A stretch of DNA of 64,000 nt from Alphaproteobacteria bacterium (GCA_017470165.1 JAFUEX010000011.1:1-64000); one strand, 5' to 3'. Shown: positions 41,186 to 50,051, numbered from the stretch's first letter. Numbers and translations are program-made. The notes: a model not told the origin generated them from the letters alone.

Positions 41186-42898
41186 ATGGATAAGCTCAGT
41201 CCGGTATATACGCTGGACAACGAGTGTCAGGATTGCTACAAATGCATCCGTCGTTGTCCGGTCAAGGCAATTAAAATTCAAGACGGGCGGGCTCGTGTGT
41301 TGCCCAATCGCTGCATAGCTTGCGGCAAATGCGTTGCACCTTGTCCGAGCTCGGCCAAAAGGGTTCGCAGCGATATTGCCGCCGTCAAAGACCTGTTGAG
41401 CCAAAACCGCAAGGTCTACATATCTTTGGCGCCAAGTTGGCGGGCGGCATTTTCTTGCGCTTTGCCTTCACTGATTGCCGCGTTGAAAAAACTGGGCTTT
41501 GCCGGCGTTAGCGAAACCGCGCTCGGGGCGCAGGAAGTCTCAATCAAAACAGCCGAACTGCTCAATCAGGCATCGGCTGGCTTGTTTATTTCTTCTGCCT
41601 GTCCGGTGATTGTGGACTATATCCATCTTTACCGACCGGAAATGAGCCGTTATATTGTACCATTAGCATCTCCGGCGCAAACTCACGCCAAATTGCTCAA
41701 GCAAACTTATGGCGAAGATATCAAAGTCGTCTTTATCGGTCCTTGTATCGCCAAAAAGGCCGAGGCCGACCACAACCCCGAGTTGCTCAGCGCCGCTTTG
41801 ACTTTTGATGAAATCGATTTTTGGCTCAAAGAAGCCGAAATTGACATTACCGACGAGCAAAACGAGGCGGTTGTGCCGACCCCCGCCAATGAGGGAGCTC
41901 TCTATCCGTTGGATGGCGGGATGAACGAGACTTTGAAACTGGTCGGGCTCAAAGATGATGTGCAGCTGACACAAGTCTCATCATTGCATTTGTTTTTTGC
42001 CACTTTGGACAGTGTGGAGGCCGAAAAACTTACCTCACCGTTGTTTATCGAGGCGCTGGCTTGTGCCGGAGGCTGTATCAACGGGCCGTGTATGTCAGGC
42101 AAAAATGCCTTGTTTAATGATGTGGCCGATATTATGAAAAATGTGTCTTATCGTCAGAATATCCCGCATAAGCCGCAAGTGGTGGCGCCCTTGGTGTTTA
42201 AGCGTCCGGCGGTAGCCAAGCCGACATATACCGTAGCCGAAATCAGCGAGGCTCTAAAGCGCATCGGTAAATATACCCCCGAGGATGAGATTAACTGCGC
42301 CGGTTGCGGTTATCAAACCTGCCGTGGTTTGGCGCGCGCACTGCTTTCGGGAGATGCCGAGCCTTCAATGTGTGTGTCCTATATGCGGGCATTGGCCAAC
42401 AAAAAAGTATCTGCCATGCTGAAAAGTATGCCGGCCTCGATGTTTATGTTGGACAAGGATTTACGTATTTTGGAAGCCAACGAGGCTTTTATCAAAGAAT
42501 TTACCGGTGATATGTGCGATGACTTTTTGCGCGATGCCTCGTTGCTGAGCTCGCACCCTATTTCGCATTTTCTCCCGTGGGGCAATATGTTTGGCAAGGT
42601 GCTCACTTCCGGAGTTGAGGTGCACAAAGATAGTTACAAATTTGCCGGAAAATATTATGACGTACATATTTTCCCCATTGAAAAAGGGGAGAGTGTGGGA
42701 GCCATCATCAGCGATTTGAGTATTGCCCGCGGCAACCACGAGTTTGTTGCCAAGCAGGCCAAAGAGGTCATCAATAAAAATATTGCCACCGTGCAAAAGA
42801 TAGCCATGTTGTTGGGCGAGCATATGGTGGAGACCGAGTCGATTTTGAGTGCAATTGCCGATGATTACGGTGCGCCTGAGGAAGAGGAAGGCAAATAA
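41186..42898 (+). CDS. Sensory-type [FeFe]-hydrogenase-like protein with PAS domain
   Basis: Two [4Fe-4S] ferredoxin motifs open the protein (C14, C17, C20, C24 and C43, C46, C49, C53). The H-cluster domain follows, with SSACP (C139), GPCIAKKAE (C187) and CAGGCINGPC. In catalytic enzymes the first motif is TSCCP; here Ala138 replaces the proton-shuttle Cys, as reported for sensory HydS-type proteins. A CAGCGYQTC Fe-S motif near 373 and a PAS domain (about 405-515) follow. The 570 residues fit a hydrogen sensor. The next gene is a phosphatase, and the stop overlaps its ATG. Confidence 0.88.
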   Translation: MDKLSPVYTLDNECQDCYKCIRRCPVKAIKIQDGRARVLPNRCIACGKCVAPCPSSAKRVRSDIAAVKDLLSQNRKVYISLAPSWRAAFSCALPSLIAALKKLGFAGVSETALGAQEVSIKTAELLNQASAGLFISSACPVIVDYIHLYRPEMSRYIVPLASPAQTHAKLLKQTYGEDIKVVFIGPCIAKKAEADHNPELLSAALTFDEIDFWLKEAEIDITDEQNEAVVPTPANEGALYPLDGGMNETLKLVGLKDDVQLTQVSSLHLFFATLDSVEAEKLTSPLFIEALACAGGCINGPCMSGKNALFNDVADIMKNVSYRQNIPHKPQVVAPLVFKRPAVAKPTYTVAEISEALKRIGKYTPEDEINCAGCGYQTCRGLARALLSGDAEPSMCVSYMRALANKKVSAMLKSMPASMFMLDKDLRILEANEAFIKEFTGDMCDDFLRDASLLSSHPISHFLPWGNMFGKVLTSGVEVHKDSYKFAGKYYDVHIFPIEKGESVGAIISDLSIARGNHEFVAKQAKEVINKNIATVQKIAMLLGEHMVETESILSAIADDYGAPEEEEGK

Positions 42899-44055
42899 TG
42901 TTTATCGATGTCGGCTGCTATCAACTAAAAAAGGCCAAGCAGAACGCTTATGGAGACTATTTTCTCTCCAAGCGCGATGCTCACGGCCGCACCATTGCCG
43001 TATTGTCGGATGGTTTGGGCAGCGGAATCAAGGCCAATATTCTCTCTTGTATGACCGCCACTATGCTGGTGCGTTTTTTGGAAAAAGAAGTGCCGATAAA
43101 AGAAGCTGCGGAAATTATTATGAACTCGCTGCCGGTTTGTCAGGTGCGGCAAATCAGCTATGCCACTTTTTCAGCGGTGGAGGCCGATGAACAGGGTAAT
43201 ATCCGCATTGTGGAAGAGGGCAACCCTTCTTTTGTGTGGATGCACGGTGATACTCCGCAAAAGGCTGATTATACCGAGATAGTTTCCCGCTCGTTTCCCA
43301 ATCGTCGGATGAAAGTTTATCAATTTCAGGTTGAACAAGGCGACCGGTTGATATTTTGCTCTGACGGCGTAACTCAGGCCGGTATGGGTGAGAAGGACTA
43401 CCCGTTGGGTTTTGAGCGCGAGGGGCTTCTTAGTTTTTTGCAGTCGACTATTGCTGCCGAGCGGGATATTTCAAGCTCGCAGTTGGCACGTTTGGTGGTT
43501 GACAAGGCGCTGTTTTGCGAATATCAGCATAAATCACAAGATGATATCTCATCGGCGGTGCTGACTTTTCGTCAACCGCGCAAGGCATTGGTGTTTACCG
43601 GTCCGCCTTATGAAAAACACAAAGACCGCGAATATGCTTGGCAGTTGGTAACTTTTGCCGGCAAGCGGGCAATCTGCGGGGGCACCACGGCCAATATTGT
43701 CTCGCGTGAGCTCAAGCGCGAGATAACCACTCCGGTAACCACGGCAATGGGAGCGCTGCCGCCGTTGTCGTATATGGAAGATGTCGATTTGATAACCGAG
43801 GGGATTCTTACCCTGACCAAAGCGCAGGAATATCTGGAAGAAGGGCGCCTGAACGAGGCAGATGCCGCCGGAAGTTTGGTTGAGTTTTTGCTCTCGTCGG
43901 ATATTATCGAGTTTATGGTGGGAGCGATGATTAATCAGGCGCATTATGACCCCGCTCTACCTATAGAGATAGAGATCCGCCGCACGGTTATCAAGAATAT
44001 CAAGCGCGTTTTGGAAGAGAAATATTTTAAACAAGTCAATATTCATTATGTATAG
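42898..44055 (+). CDS. SpoIIE-type PP2C phosphatase
   Basis: The SpoIIE phosphatase core is seen as AVLSDGLGSGIKA (metal Asp, residues 34-46), then ATFSAVEAD and LIFCSDGVTQAG, and the last Asp in SQDDISSAV. The last 140 residues are an extra domain rich in Glu helices. Such phosphatases dephosphorylate Ser/Thr on regulators such as anti-sigma antagonists. Placed immediately after the PAS-hydrogenase (overlap of one base), it is probably the output of the sensor. No kinase or anti-sigma partner is in the window. Confidence 0.88.
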   Translation: MFIDVGCYQLKKAKQNAYGDYFLSKRDAHGRTIAVLSDGLGSGIKANILSCMTATMLVRFLEKEVPIKEAAEIIMNSLPVCQVRQISYATFSAVEADEQGNIRIVEEGNPSFVWMHGDTPQKADYTEIVSRSFPNRRMKVYQFQVEQGDRLIFCSDGVTQAGMGEKDYPLGFEREGLLSFLQSTIAAERDISSSQLARLVVDKALFCEYQHKSQDDISSAVLTFRQPRKALVFTGPPYEKHKDREYAWQLVTFAGKRAICGGTTANIVSRELKREITTPVTTAMGALPPLSYMEDVDLITEGILTLTKAQEYLEEGRLNEADAAGSLVEFLLSSDIIEFMVGAMINQAHYDPALPIEIEIRRTVIKNIKRVLEEKYFKQVNIHYV

Positions 44056-44069
44056 GAGAACTTATAAGA

Positions 44070-44327
44070 ATGAAGCCGATTAAAATCGAGATATGTTTGG
44101 GTACGACCTGCTTTGTTATGGGCGGGGAGACACTGCAGAATATGGGAGATATGCTCAAGAAAAAATACGGAGCCAAGATAGAGGTCGAGGCCGTGCGTTG
44201 TTTGGAGGTTTGCTCGTCGGACAATTTTTCCAAGGCGCCCTACGCCAGAGTGGATGGTGAGGTTATCGGCGAGGCCTCTTTAGAGAAAGTTCAAGCAGTT
44301 ATAGAGAAGAAGTTAAACCATGAGTGA
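44070..44327 (+). CDS. Thioredoxin-like [2Fe-2S] ferredoxin (second)
   Basis: The 85-residue protein resembles the one at 40954. Cysteines lie in ICLGTTCFVMGG (C9, C14) and AVRCLEVCSSDN. It overlaps the catalytic hydrogenase gene by 8 bases and so is likely its electron partner. The end VQAVIEKKL matches the closing helix of the first. Confidence 0.85.
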   Translation: MKPIKIEICLGTTCFVMGGETLQNMGDMLKKKYGAKIEVEAVRCLEVCSSDNFSKAPYARVDGEVIGEASLEKVQAVIEKKLNHE

Positions 44328-45777
44328 TGATGTTATTGCAACCAAAAAACTCAAGCGCGAGATATTGGTGCGCTTGATAAGGGCTTTTATGTCGGATAAT
44401 TTTGCCGAAAATGTACGGCTCATACCTTATGCTATGCGTCCCAAAGGCAGCGAAGTGCCTTTTCGTTGCTGTATATATAAAGAGCGCGCCATCTTGCGCT
44501 CGCGGACAATTGCCGGTTTGGGTTTTGCGATGGAAGATGACGACGAGGCAACTTTGCTGTCGGATTTTGCCATCAAAGCCTTGGAGCGGAAAACTCCTGA
44601 GCCCGAGCCTCTGACCGTGCTGCAAAATGCTTGTCAGGGTTGTCCTTCATCACGGGTGTTTGTCACCGAATTGTGTCAAAACTGCGTGGCCAAACCTTGT
44701 ATGAATGCTTGTCGGTTTGAGGCGATTTCGCAGGTCAAAGGGCGCTCGATGATTGATGCTGACAAATGCAAAAAATGCGGGTTGTGTATGGCGGCTTGTC
44801 CTTATCACGCCATTGTCAAAACCATTGTCCCCTGCGAGGAGGCTTGTCCGGTCGGAGCCATTGCCAAGGGTGAGGATGGTGCAGCCTATATTGATAAAGA
44901 CAAATGCATATCTTGCGGCAAATGCGTGTCGGCTTGTCCGTTTGGGGCGCCGCACGCCAAGAGTCAGGTGATTGATGTTTTGGCGCAAATAAAAAGCGGC
45001 AAAAAAGTTATCGCGATGTTTGCTCCGGCATTGATAGGCCATCTGCCTTGTACGGCGGCACAAATGCGCGATGCTTTCAAAAAAATCGGCTTTTATGACG
45101 CCTATGAGGTGGCACAAGGAGCTGATGTCACCGCCACCACCGAGGCCAAAGATTTTGCCGAGCGCCTCAATGAGGGGGCTGAGTTTATGACCACTTCGTG
45201 CTGCGCGGCGTATAATGAGTTTGTCAAAAAACACTTGCCCGAGATTAAGCCTTATGTTTCCGATGCCAAAACTCCGTTGTATTATACTGCGGAGATTGTC
45301 AAGAAAGAGCATCCCGATGCGGTTAGCGTGTTTATAAGCCCGTGTTTTGCCAAGCGCAAAGAGGTGTTGGACAATCAAAATGTTAACTATGTGCTCAATT
45401 TTGAGGAGCTGGGGGCGATTTTGATTGCCTTGGGGATAGAGGTTGACACTTGCCAAGAGCAAGACTTTGTCTATCACTCGTCGAAAGAGGCGCGCGAGTT
45501 TCCGCTCTCCGGTGGAGTGGCGCGGTCGGTGCAGGCGGCTTGGCGCGGCAGTCCAGATGCTATACGCCCCTGTGTTATCAACGGGCTGAACAAAGCAACC
45601 GTCAAAGAGCTCAAGTCTTATGCCAAGACCGGCAAATGCGCCGGCGGCAATTTGGTCGAGGTAATGTGCTGCGAAGGCGGATGCATCGCAGGCAATGCCG
45701 GTCTGAACACCATCAAAATGGCCTTGAAAAAGGTGAGTGATTATGCCGCAAACGGCGACTCGCTCAAAGACCGTTAG
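44320..45777 (+). CDS. Catalytic-type [FeFe]-hydrogenase (group B-like)
   Basis: The N-terminal region has several Fe-S motifs: CQNCVAKPCMNAC, CKKCGLCMAACP and CISCGKCVSACP (about residues 125-210). The H-cluster domain follows with TTSCCAAYNEF, SPCFAKRKE and VMCCEGGCIAG. The Cys-Cys of TSCC is kept, so this one should be active, unlike the sensory protein upstream. The 485 residues and motif layout suit group B enzymes. It makes or uses H2 with a ferredoxin-type donor. No hydEFG maturase gene is in the window, so these must be elsewhere. A terminator closes the operon. Confidence 0.9.
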   Translation: MSDDVIATKKLKREILVRLIRAFMSDNFAENVRLIPYAMRPKGSEVPFRCCIYKERAILRSRTIAGLGFAMEDDDEATLLSDFAIKALERKTPEPEPLTVLQNACQGCPSSRVFVTELCQNCVAKPCMNACRFEAISQVKGRSMIDADKCKKCGLCMAACPYHAIVKTIVPCEEACPVGAIAKGEDGAAYIDKDKCISCGKCVSACPFGAPHAKSQVIDVLAQIKSGKKVIAMFAPALIGHLPCTAAQMRDAFKKIGFYDAYEVAQGADVTATTEAKDFAERLNEGAEFMTTSCCAAYNEFVKKHLPEIKPYVSDAKTPLYYTAEIVKKEHPDAVSVFISPCFAKRKEVLDNQNVNYVLNFEELGAILIALGIEVDTCQEQDFVYHSSKEAREFPLSGGVARSVQAAWRGSPDAIRPCVINGLNKATVKELKSYAKTGKCAGGNLVEVMCCEGGCIAGNAGLNTIKMALKKVSDYAANGDSLKDR

Positions 45778-45815
45778 ACTAAAAAAAGTCAATCAAGGCC
45801 AAAATAACGCCTTGC

Positions 45816-45846
45816 AGAGCGGCTTACACCGGCCGCTCTTTTTTTT
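45816..45846 (+). terminator. Rho-independent terminator of the hydrogenase operon
   Basis: AGAGCGGC (45816-45823) pairs with GCCGCTCT (45832-45839), followed by a run of T to 45846. Confidence 0.9.
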
Positions 45847-45867
45847 GACCTGCGTGAAAAAATCTGC

Positions 45868-45896
45868 TTGACTGAATCGACAAAATCTGCTATACC
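45868..45896 (+). promoter_or_regulatory. Predicted sigma-70 promoter
   Basis: TTGACT (45868-45873) and TATACC (45891-45896) are 17 bases apart, 55 bases before the small membrane-protein gene. Confidence 0.65.
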
Positions 45897-45950
45897 CACC
45901 GCATAAACTTAGCAATTCACAAATTATTAACTGAAAAATTTTAATTCATT

Positions 45951-46217
45951 ATGATGGTAGTACAAATAGTAATTTTGGCGCTGGTTTTGGTGTGCGCCAT
46001 ATCGCAAATCAAACTTATGAGATTTGCGGAGGATTATAATGTTGCGGGATTTGAAGCTCGCAACATGAGTGATGAACAACTTGAAAGAGAAATCGCAAGG
46101 TTGCGCAATGCGCCCTATACATCCGAGAGCGGAATCAAGTTGGAAAGAATGATCGCCGAAAAAATGACGCGCGAGAGTTTGCGTGAGTACGGCGATAGAA
46201 AAGTTATAACTATCTAA
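45951..46217 (+). CDS. Small membrane-anchored protein
   Basis: The 88-residue protein has an N-terminal membrane helix (VVQIVILALVLVCAISQI) and a charged cytoplasmic helix (MSDEQLEREIARLRNAP). ATG codons at 45951 and 45954 are equivalent choices. It has its own promoter and terminator and is a one-gene unit. The function is unknown. Confidence 0.7.
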   Translation: MMVVQIVILALVLVCAISQIKLMRFAEDYNVAGFEARNMSDEQLEREIARLRNAPYTSESGIKLERMIAEKMTRESLREYGDRKVITI

Positions 46218-46222
46218 CCATA

Positions 46223-46265
46223 AAGCCCCGTTATGTTACATAAAAGCATAACAGGGCTTTTTTGT
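46223..46265 (+). terminator. Rho-independent terminator
   Basis: AAAGCCC-c-GTTATG pairs with CATAAC-a-GGGCTTT (46223-46261), followed by T. Confidence 0.88.
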
Positions 46266-46321
46266 TGAGGTGATAAGCCTAATTTGTGTATTAAATAAAA
46301 TATTAATTGTTTATTCATATT

Positions 46322-46350
46322 TTGTGATGTATGCTCTCCATTGTTATAGC
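46322..46350 (+). promoter_or_regulatory. Predicted promoter with overlapping inverted repeat
   Basis: TTGTGA (46322-46327) and TATAGC (46345-46350) are 17 bases apart. TATAGC and GCTATA (46359-46364) form an inverted repeat at the -10, a possible operator for the outer-membrane protein gene. Confidence 0.5.
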
Positions 46351-46405
46351 AAGTGTATGCTATAAGGTAAAATGTTACAATTTTTACAAATAAGGAGACT
46401 TTTTT

Positions 46406-47191
46406 ATGAAATTTAGAACTTTGTTGTTGGCCTCGGCTGCCGTTTTGGTTGCTGCTCCGGCTTTCGCTGCTGAAGATATCACAGCCGCTTTCTTTACACC
46501 TGCTAAAGGACATATTTTGTCGGATACCACTTTGGTTGGCGGTCGTTTCAAAACTGATAACGGCGAGAACGAGGGTGTTGACAAAAACCTGCGTGCTATG
46601 GAAGAGGTAACTTTCGGCGTAACCGACAACTTCGCAGTTTTCGGCGGAATTGCCAACTACTTTGATGTTGACGGCGAGTACAACAACGACCACAACTTCG
46701 CCTATGAGTTGGGTGCCAAATACAATATGACCTATGGCAAGGTTTTGGGTCAGGTAGCTGTTGCTTATCAGACTTGGGATCCGCGTTCGTTCTTCGGTAA
46801 ATCCGGCGAAGGTATTGACTATGAGACCAATCGTTGGCAGAAGGCGGTTGAGGGCACCGTTAAATTGGGTTATGTTTTGGACTGCGGTTTGACTCCTTAC
46901 ACCACTTTCTCGGCTTTGGGTTCGTTTGACCACGACCATGATCAAGGTTATTCATGGTTTGCCGGTGCTCACAAGATGTTAGACAAAGTTGCCTTGGATG
47001 GCGGCTTCCGTTATGACTTCGGCAACGGTGAGTACAATGGCGAGGCTTGGTATGTTCAAGCTGAAGCTGACTACTTCGTAAAAGACAATATGACAGTTGG
47101 CGTATTCGGCGACTACTATCTGGGCGGCGCTGGTCGCAAGGATGTTGAATATGGCTATACTCTTGGCTTGAATGCTAAAGTATTGTTCTAA
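46406..47191 (+). CDS. Outer-membrane beta-barrel protein
   Basis: A clear signal peptide (LLLASAAVLVAAPAFAA) leads to about 240 residues of alternating hydrophobic/aromatic strands and short Asp/Asn/Gly turns, ending in Phe, as outer-membrane barrels do. It resembles porin-like OMP_b-brl proteins. An AAGGAG site precedes the ATG. It is monocistronic with a strong terminator at 47227. Codon use is biased to a few favoured codons, suggesting high expression. Confidence 0.75.
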   Translation: MKFRTLLLASAAVLVAAPAFAAEDITAAFFTPAKGHILSDTTLVGGRFKTDNGENEGVDKNLRAMEEVTFGVTDNFAVFGGIANYFDVDGEYNNDHNFAYELGAKYNMTYGKVLGQVAVAYQTWDPRSFFGKSGEGIDYETNRWQKAVEGTVKLGYVLDCGLTPYTTFSALGSFDHDHDQGYSWFAGAHKMLDKVALDGGFRYDFGNGEYNGEAWYVQAEADYFVKDNMTVGVFGDYYLGGAGRKDVEYGYTLGLNAKVLF

Positions 47192-47226
47192 TATTCTGTC
47201 GGCTTAAAATTTAGGCCGGTTAAAGG

Positions 47227-47262
47227 AAAGCGCTTGAGGTTATCGCCTTGAGCGCTTTTTTT
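47227..47262 (+). terminator. Rho-independent terminator
   Basis: AAAGCGCT-t-GAGG pairs with CCTT-g-AGCGCTTT (47227-47258), followed by T to 47262. Confidence 0.88.
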
Positions 47263-47327
47263 AAGGCCTTTTTTTTAGATGACAAAAAATGCGGTAATAT
47301 CTCTTGTGCAAAAAACTAAAGCCTTGC

Positions 47328-47356
47328 TTGTGATTATGTTTGAGGCGTTATACAAT
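47328..47356 (+). promoter_or_regulatory. Predicted promoter for the two barrel genes
   Basis: TTGTGA (47328-47333) and TACAAT (47351-47356) are 17 bases apart, 56 bases before the ATG. Confidence 0.5.
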
Positions 47357-47411
47357 CCGGCTATAGTTTACAATTGTATCCTGATGATTAAGAGGAGAGA
47401 TGGGGCACTAA

Positions 47412-48302
47412 ATGAAAAAGATGTTGGCTGAGTTTCTGCTGGTTTTGGCAGCTTGGACAGCGTGGAGCAATGCGGCACACGCTTCCGAGTATGGCGACTT
47501 GTACAACGTCAAATGGTGTCCTTGCAACCCTGACGAGCAGTATAATTCTCAAGGTTCGGTGGTTTTGGGGCGTACAATTATGTGCCCGTGCGATTCTATG
47601 TATGATGGTTACGGCCGCTCGTTTGAAAAAGATATGCGTTCGGCGCAAGAAAAAGTGGAGCGTGCAGTGGACAAGGCGCGGGCATACAAATATTATGTAG
47701 GTGTCGAGTACAACAAGTCGCAGGTTGAGACCAACAAGAAAACCATTAATTTCAACGATCCGGTGTTCTCGCCGGTTAACGGTATTAATGTTCCCTCCAG
47801 CCAAATGGTTGACCATCAGGACAATATCGGTGTGGTTTTGGGTTTCCGCCCGCACAAAAATTTTGGATTTGAGGCTTTTTACAACCGCTCTTATTCCAAA
47901 AACGAGGTCACTCAGTATGACAATGTTTCTATCAGCGCCACCGATTATCACCTGATTAACACTTATATCACCAAGTATCAGGCATTCGGTGTCGATTTGG
48001 TGGGCTATCTGCCGGTGACGCAGTTTTTTGATTTTGTCGCGATGGTGGGAATAGGCAAATACAAATTTGACAATCAGGCGCGGTTTGAAGCTCGCTATTT
48101 GGAAGGCGGCACCAACTCGGCGGTTTACAACACGCATTATTCGTTTGATGAGGATGAGTGGGGCTATCGCGTGGGCGGCGGCGTACAGTTTAATATTATG
48201 AATGGCGTAGCCTTGCGGCTGATGTATAAATATATCAATATCGACTCGAATACTATTCACTATTTGCAAGAGTATTCGGCCAGTTTGCGGTTCTTGTTCT
48301 AG
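47412..48302 (+). CDS. Outer-membrane beta-barrel-like protein with N-terminal Cys motifs
   Basis: The signal peptide is MLAEFLLVLAAWTAWSNAAHA. The mature protein starts with two CPC motifs (VKWCPCNPDEQ and IMCPCDSMYD) and a helix, then barrel strands ending RFLF. The barrel part (FGFEAFYNRSYSKNE, AFGVDLVGYLPVTQFFDFVAMVGIGKY, YRVGGGVQFNIMNGVALRL) is shared with the next gene. The paired CPC motifs are unusual for a barrel. It lies 20 bases upstream of its paralogue. Confidence 0.7.
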   Translation: MKKMLAEFLLVLAAWTAWSNAAHASEYGDLYNVKWCPCNPDEQYNSQGSVVLGRTIMCPCDSMYDGYGRSFEKDMRSAQEKVERAVDKARAYKYYVGVEYNKSQVETNKKTINFNDPVFSPVNGINVPSSQMVDHQDNIGVVLGFRPHKNFGFEAFYNRSYSKNEVTQYDNVSISATDYHLINTYITKYQAFGVDLVGYLPVTQFFDFVAMVGIGKYKFDNQARFEARYLEGGTNSAVYNTHYSFDEDEWGYRVGGGVQFNIMNGVALRLMYKYINIDSNTIHYLQEYSASLRFLF

Positions 48303-48322
48303 GGGGAGGATAGTACGGCGCG

Positions 48323-49225
48323 ATGAATAAAAAAGTTTGGTTGAGCGGCTTGTTGGTTGGTGCGTGGAGCTTTGCAGCTCAGGCGCAGAACTATTACTAT
48401 GCTCAGCCGGCTCCCGCCTCCACGGGCAGACCGTATTATCAGGATAATGCTCCGCAGGTATCAACCTCTCAGCCATCCGGAGCATATTATAACCCGTCGT
48501 CGGCCGCGCAGTGGAATGCTCAGTACACCACCCCGCGTGCCGGATATGTGCCGCCGCAGTATTCGACCTCCAACTACAAATACAACCAGCCCAACCAAAC
48601 GGTGCAGAAGTCGATTTTTGACAATCGCATTACGGTCGGTGTTGATTATGTAGCAGGTTTTGCCTCGTATGAAGATACGCGTTTCAGTGTGGCATCGCCT
48701 TTGACCGGCGGTGATGATTATGTGGCCGGCACCCGCGATTTTGACCGTATGACCAACGGATTGTCGGTAAATATGGGCTGGCGGGTGTTCAAAAACTTTG
48801 GCATTGAGGCTTTTTATACCAAATCGCTGGACCAGAAAAAAGTATCGCGCACCGAGAGCTACAGCCACTATCCGGAATTTGCCCGCGCGGAATATACCAT
48901 TTATTATAAGGGCTACGGACTGGATTTGCTAGGCTATTATCCGGTTAATGATTTTATAGAAGTGTTGGCTTCTATCGGTGTGGGCAAATATGATGCCGAG
49001 GCCAAGGTGAAGGTGGTGGCATATGAAGACAGCTCGCACAACAGTTTGCGCGATAACTCCCGCACTTTCTCCGACTCGGTGATGGCCTATCGGGTGGGCG
49101 GCGGATTGCAAATGTGGCTGTCGCGGCATATCGCTTTGCGGCTGATGGGGCGCTGGACTTCGATGAGCGGTGATTTTATGCGTTATATCACGGAGATAAA
49201 CGCCGGTATTCGCTATCATTTTTAA
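48323..49225 (+). CDS. Outer-membrane beta-barrel-like protein, paralogue
   Basis: The signal peptide ends WSFAAQA. An N-terminal low-complexity region rich in Tyr, Pro, Gln, Ser and Asn spans about residues 21-95 and replaces the Cys motifs of the upstream protein. The barrel part aligns with it (FGIEAFYTKS, YGLDLLGYYPVNDFIEVLASIGVGKY, YRVGGGLQMWLSRHIALRL) and ends in Phe. It was probably made by tandem duplication. The DNA methyltransferase gene starts 19 bases later. Confidence 0.72.
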   Translation: MNKKVWLSGLLVGAWSFAAQAQNYYYAQPAPASTGRPYYQDNAPQVSTSQPSGAYYNPSSAAQWNAQYTTPRAGYVPPQYSTSNYKYNQPNQTVQKSIFDNRITVGVDYVAGFASYEDTRFSVASPLTGGDDYVAGTRDFDRMTNGLSVNMGWRVFKNFGIEAFYTKSLDQKKVSRTESYSHYPEFARAEYTIYYKGYGLDLLGYYPVNDFIEVLASIGVGKYDAEAKVKVVAYEDSSHNSLRDNSRTFSDSVMAYRVGGGLQMWLSRHIALRLMGRWTSMSGDFMRYITEINAGIRYHF

Positions 49226-49244
49226 GGTGTAGGGGCAGGGGATT

Positions 49245-50021
49245 ATGAAGCCGGATTACACCCTTTATAACGAAGATACTTTTGCGGTGATGGGCCGCCT
49301 GCCGGATGAGAGTTTTGATATGATTTTTGCCGACCCGCCGTATATGATATCTTCGGTGGGCACCAGTTGTCAAAACGGCAAGTTGGTGGCGATTAACAAA
49401 GGGAAATGGGACAATCATCAAAGTGTGGAGGCAAATTTTGAGTTTCATAAGCGCTGGCTCAAAGAGTGTCAGCGGTTGCTCAAAAAAGACGGAAGTTTGT
49501 GGGTTTCCGGAACTTATCACAGTATTCACCCCTGCGGTTATGCCATGCAGCAATTGGGGATTCATATCCTCAATGAGATAGTTTGGTTCAAGCCCAATGC
49601 CAGTCCCAATTTGAGTTGCAAATATTTTACCGCCAGCCACGAGAGCCTGATATGGGCGCGCAAATCAGCCAAGGCAAAGCACTATTTTGACTACGAGGCG
49701 ATGAAGAACGGCGATTTTCCCAAAGACACCCTCAAAAAGCCGCATCATCAAATGCGCACGGTGTGGGTTATTCCCTCGGTGCCGATGAACGAAAAACGCT
49801 TTGGGCGGCATCCTACGCAAAAACCTCTGGCTTTGTTGGAAAGGATTATTTTGGCCTCCACTCCCAAAGGTGCGGTGGTTTTTGACCCGTTTATGGGCTC
49901 CGGCACGACCGGCGTGGCGGCGCTGAGACTGGGCCGGAGGTTTGTCGGGGTGGACAGCGAGAAACAATATTGCGAGCTGGCTCGTCGCCGATTGAATGAG
50001 GTGGATAATATTTTGCTCTAG
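49245..50021 (+). CDS. Site-specific DNA methyltransferase (beta-type order, DPPY)
   Basis: The 258-residue enzyme has motif IV FADPPYMISS (about residues 29-38) before the SAM motif DPFMGSGTTGVAA (about 222-234). That is the beta order of N6-adenine/N4-cytosine methylases. The DPPYxIS form and size resemble DpnA-like enzymes. HPTQKPLALLERI is the usual motif X region. It is much shorter than CcrM and lacks a C-terminal RAMA-like domain. No restriction enzyme gene is adjacent, so it is probably an orphan methylase. The target site cannot be read from sequence. Confidence 0.9.
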   Translation: MKPDYTLYNEDTFAVMGRLPDESFDMIFADPPYMISSVGTSCQNGKLVAINKGKWDNHQSVEANFEFHKRWLKECQRLLKKDGSLWVSGTYHSIHPCGYAMQQLGIHILNEIVWFKPNASPNLSCKYFTASHESLIWARKSAKAKHYFDYEAMKNGDFPKDTLKKPHHQMRTVWVIPSVPMNEKRFGRHPTQKPLALLERIILASTPKGAVVFDPFMGSGTTGVAALRLGRRFVGVDSEKQYCELARRRLNEVDNILL

Positions 50022-50051
50022 CCTCAAACGCACAAGTGCACCGTCGTCCCG

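Noticed and set aside
44650-45792. A 380-codon minus-strand frame over the hydrogenase gene
   Set aside because: It is the reverse of an unmistakable hydrogenase with all Fe-S motifs.
45868-45896. CGACAAAATCTGC as a further copy of the island operator motif
   Set aside because: It lies outside the island and is the spacer of a normal promoter; the right half does not match.
46214-46945. A 243-codon minus-strand frame over the outer-membrane protein gene
   Set aside because: It is the antisense shadow of a gene with signal peptide, ribosome site and terminator.
47388-48485. A 365-codon minus-strand frame over the barrel genes
   Set aside because: It is the shadow of two genes with clear signal peptides and conserved barrel strands; the frame has no ribosome site.
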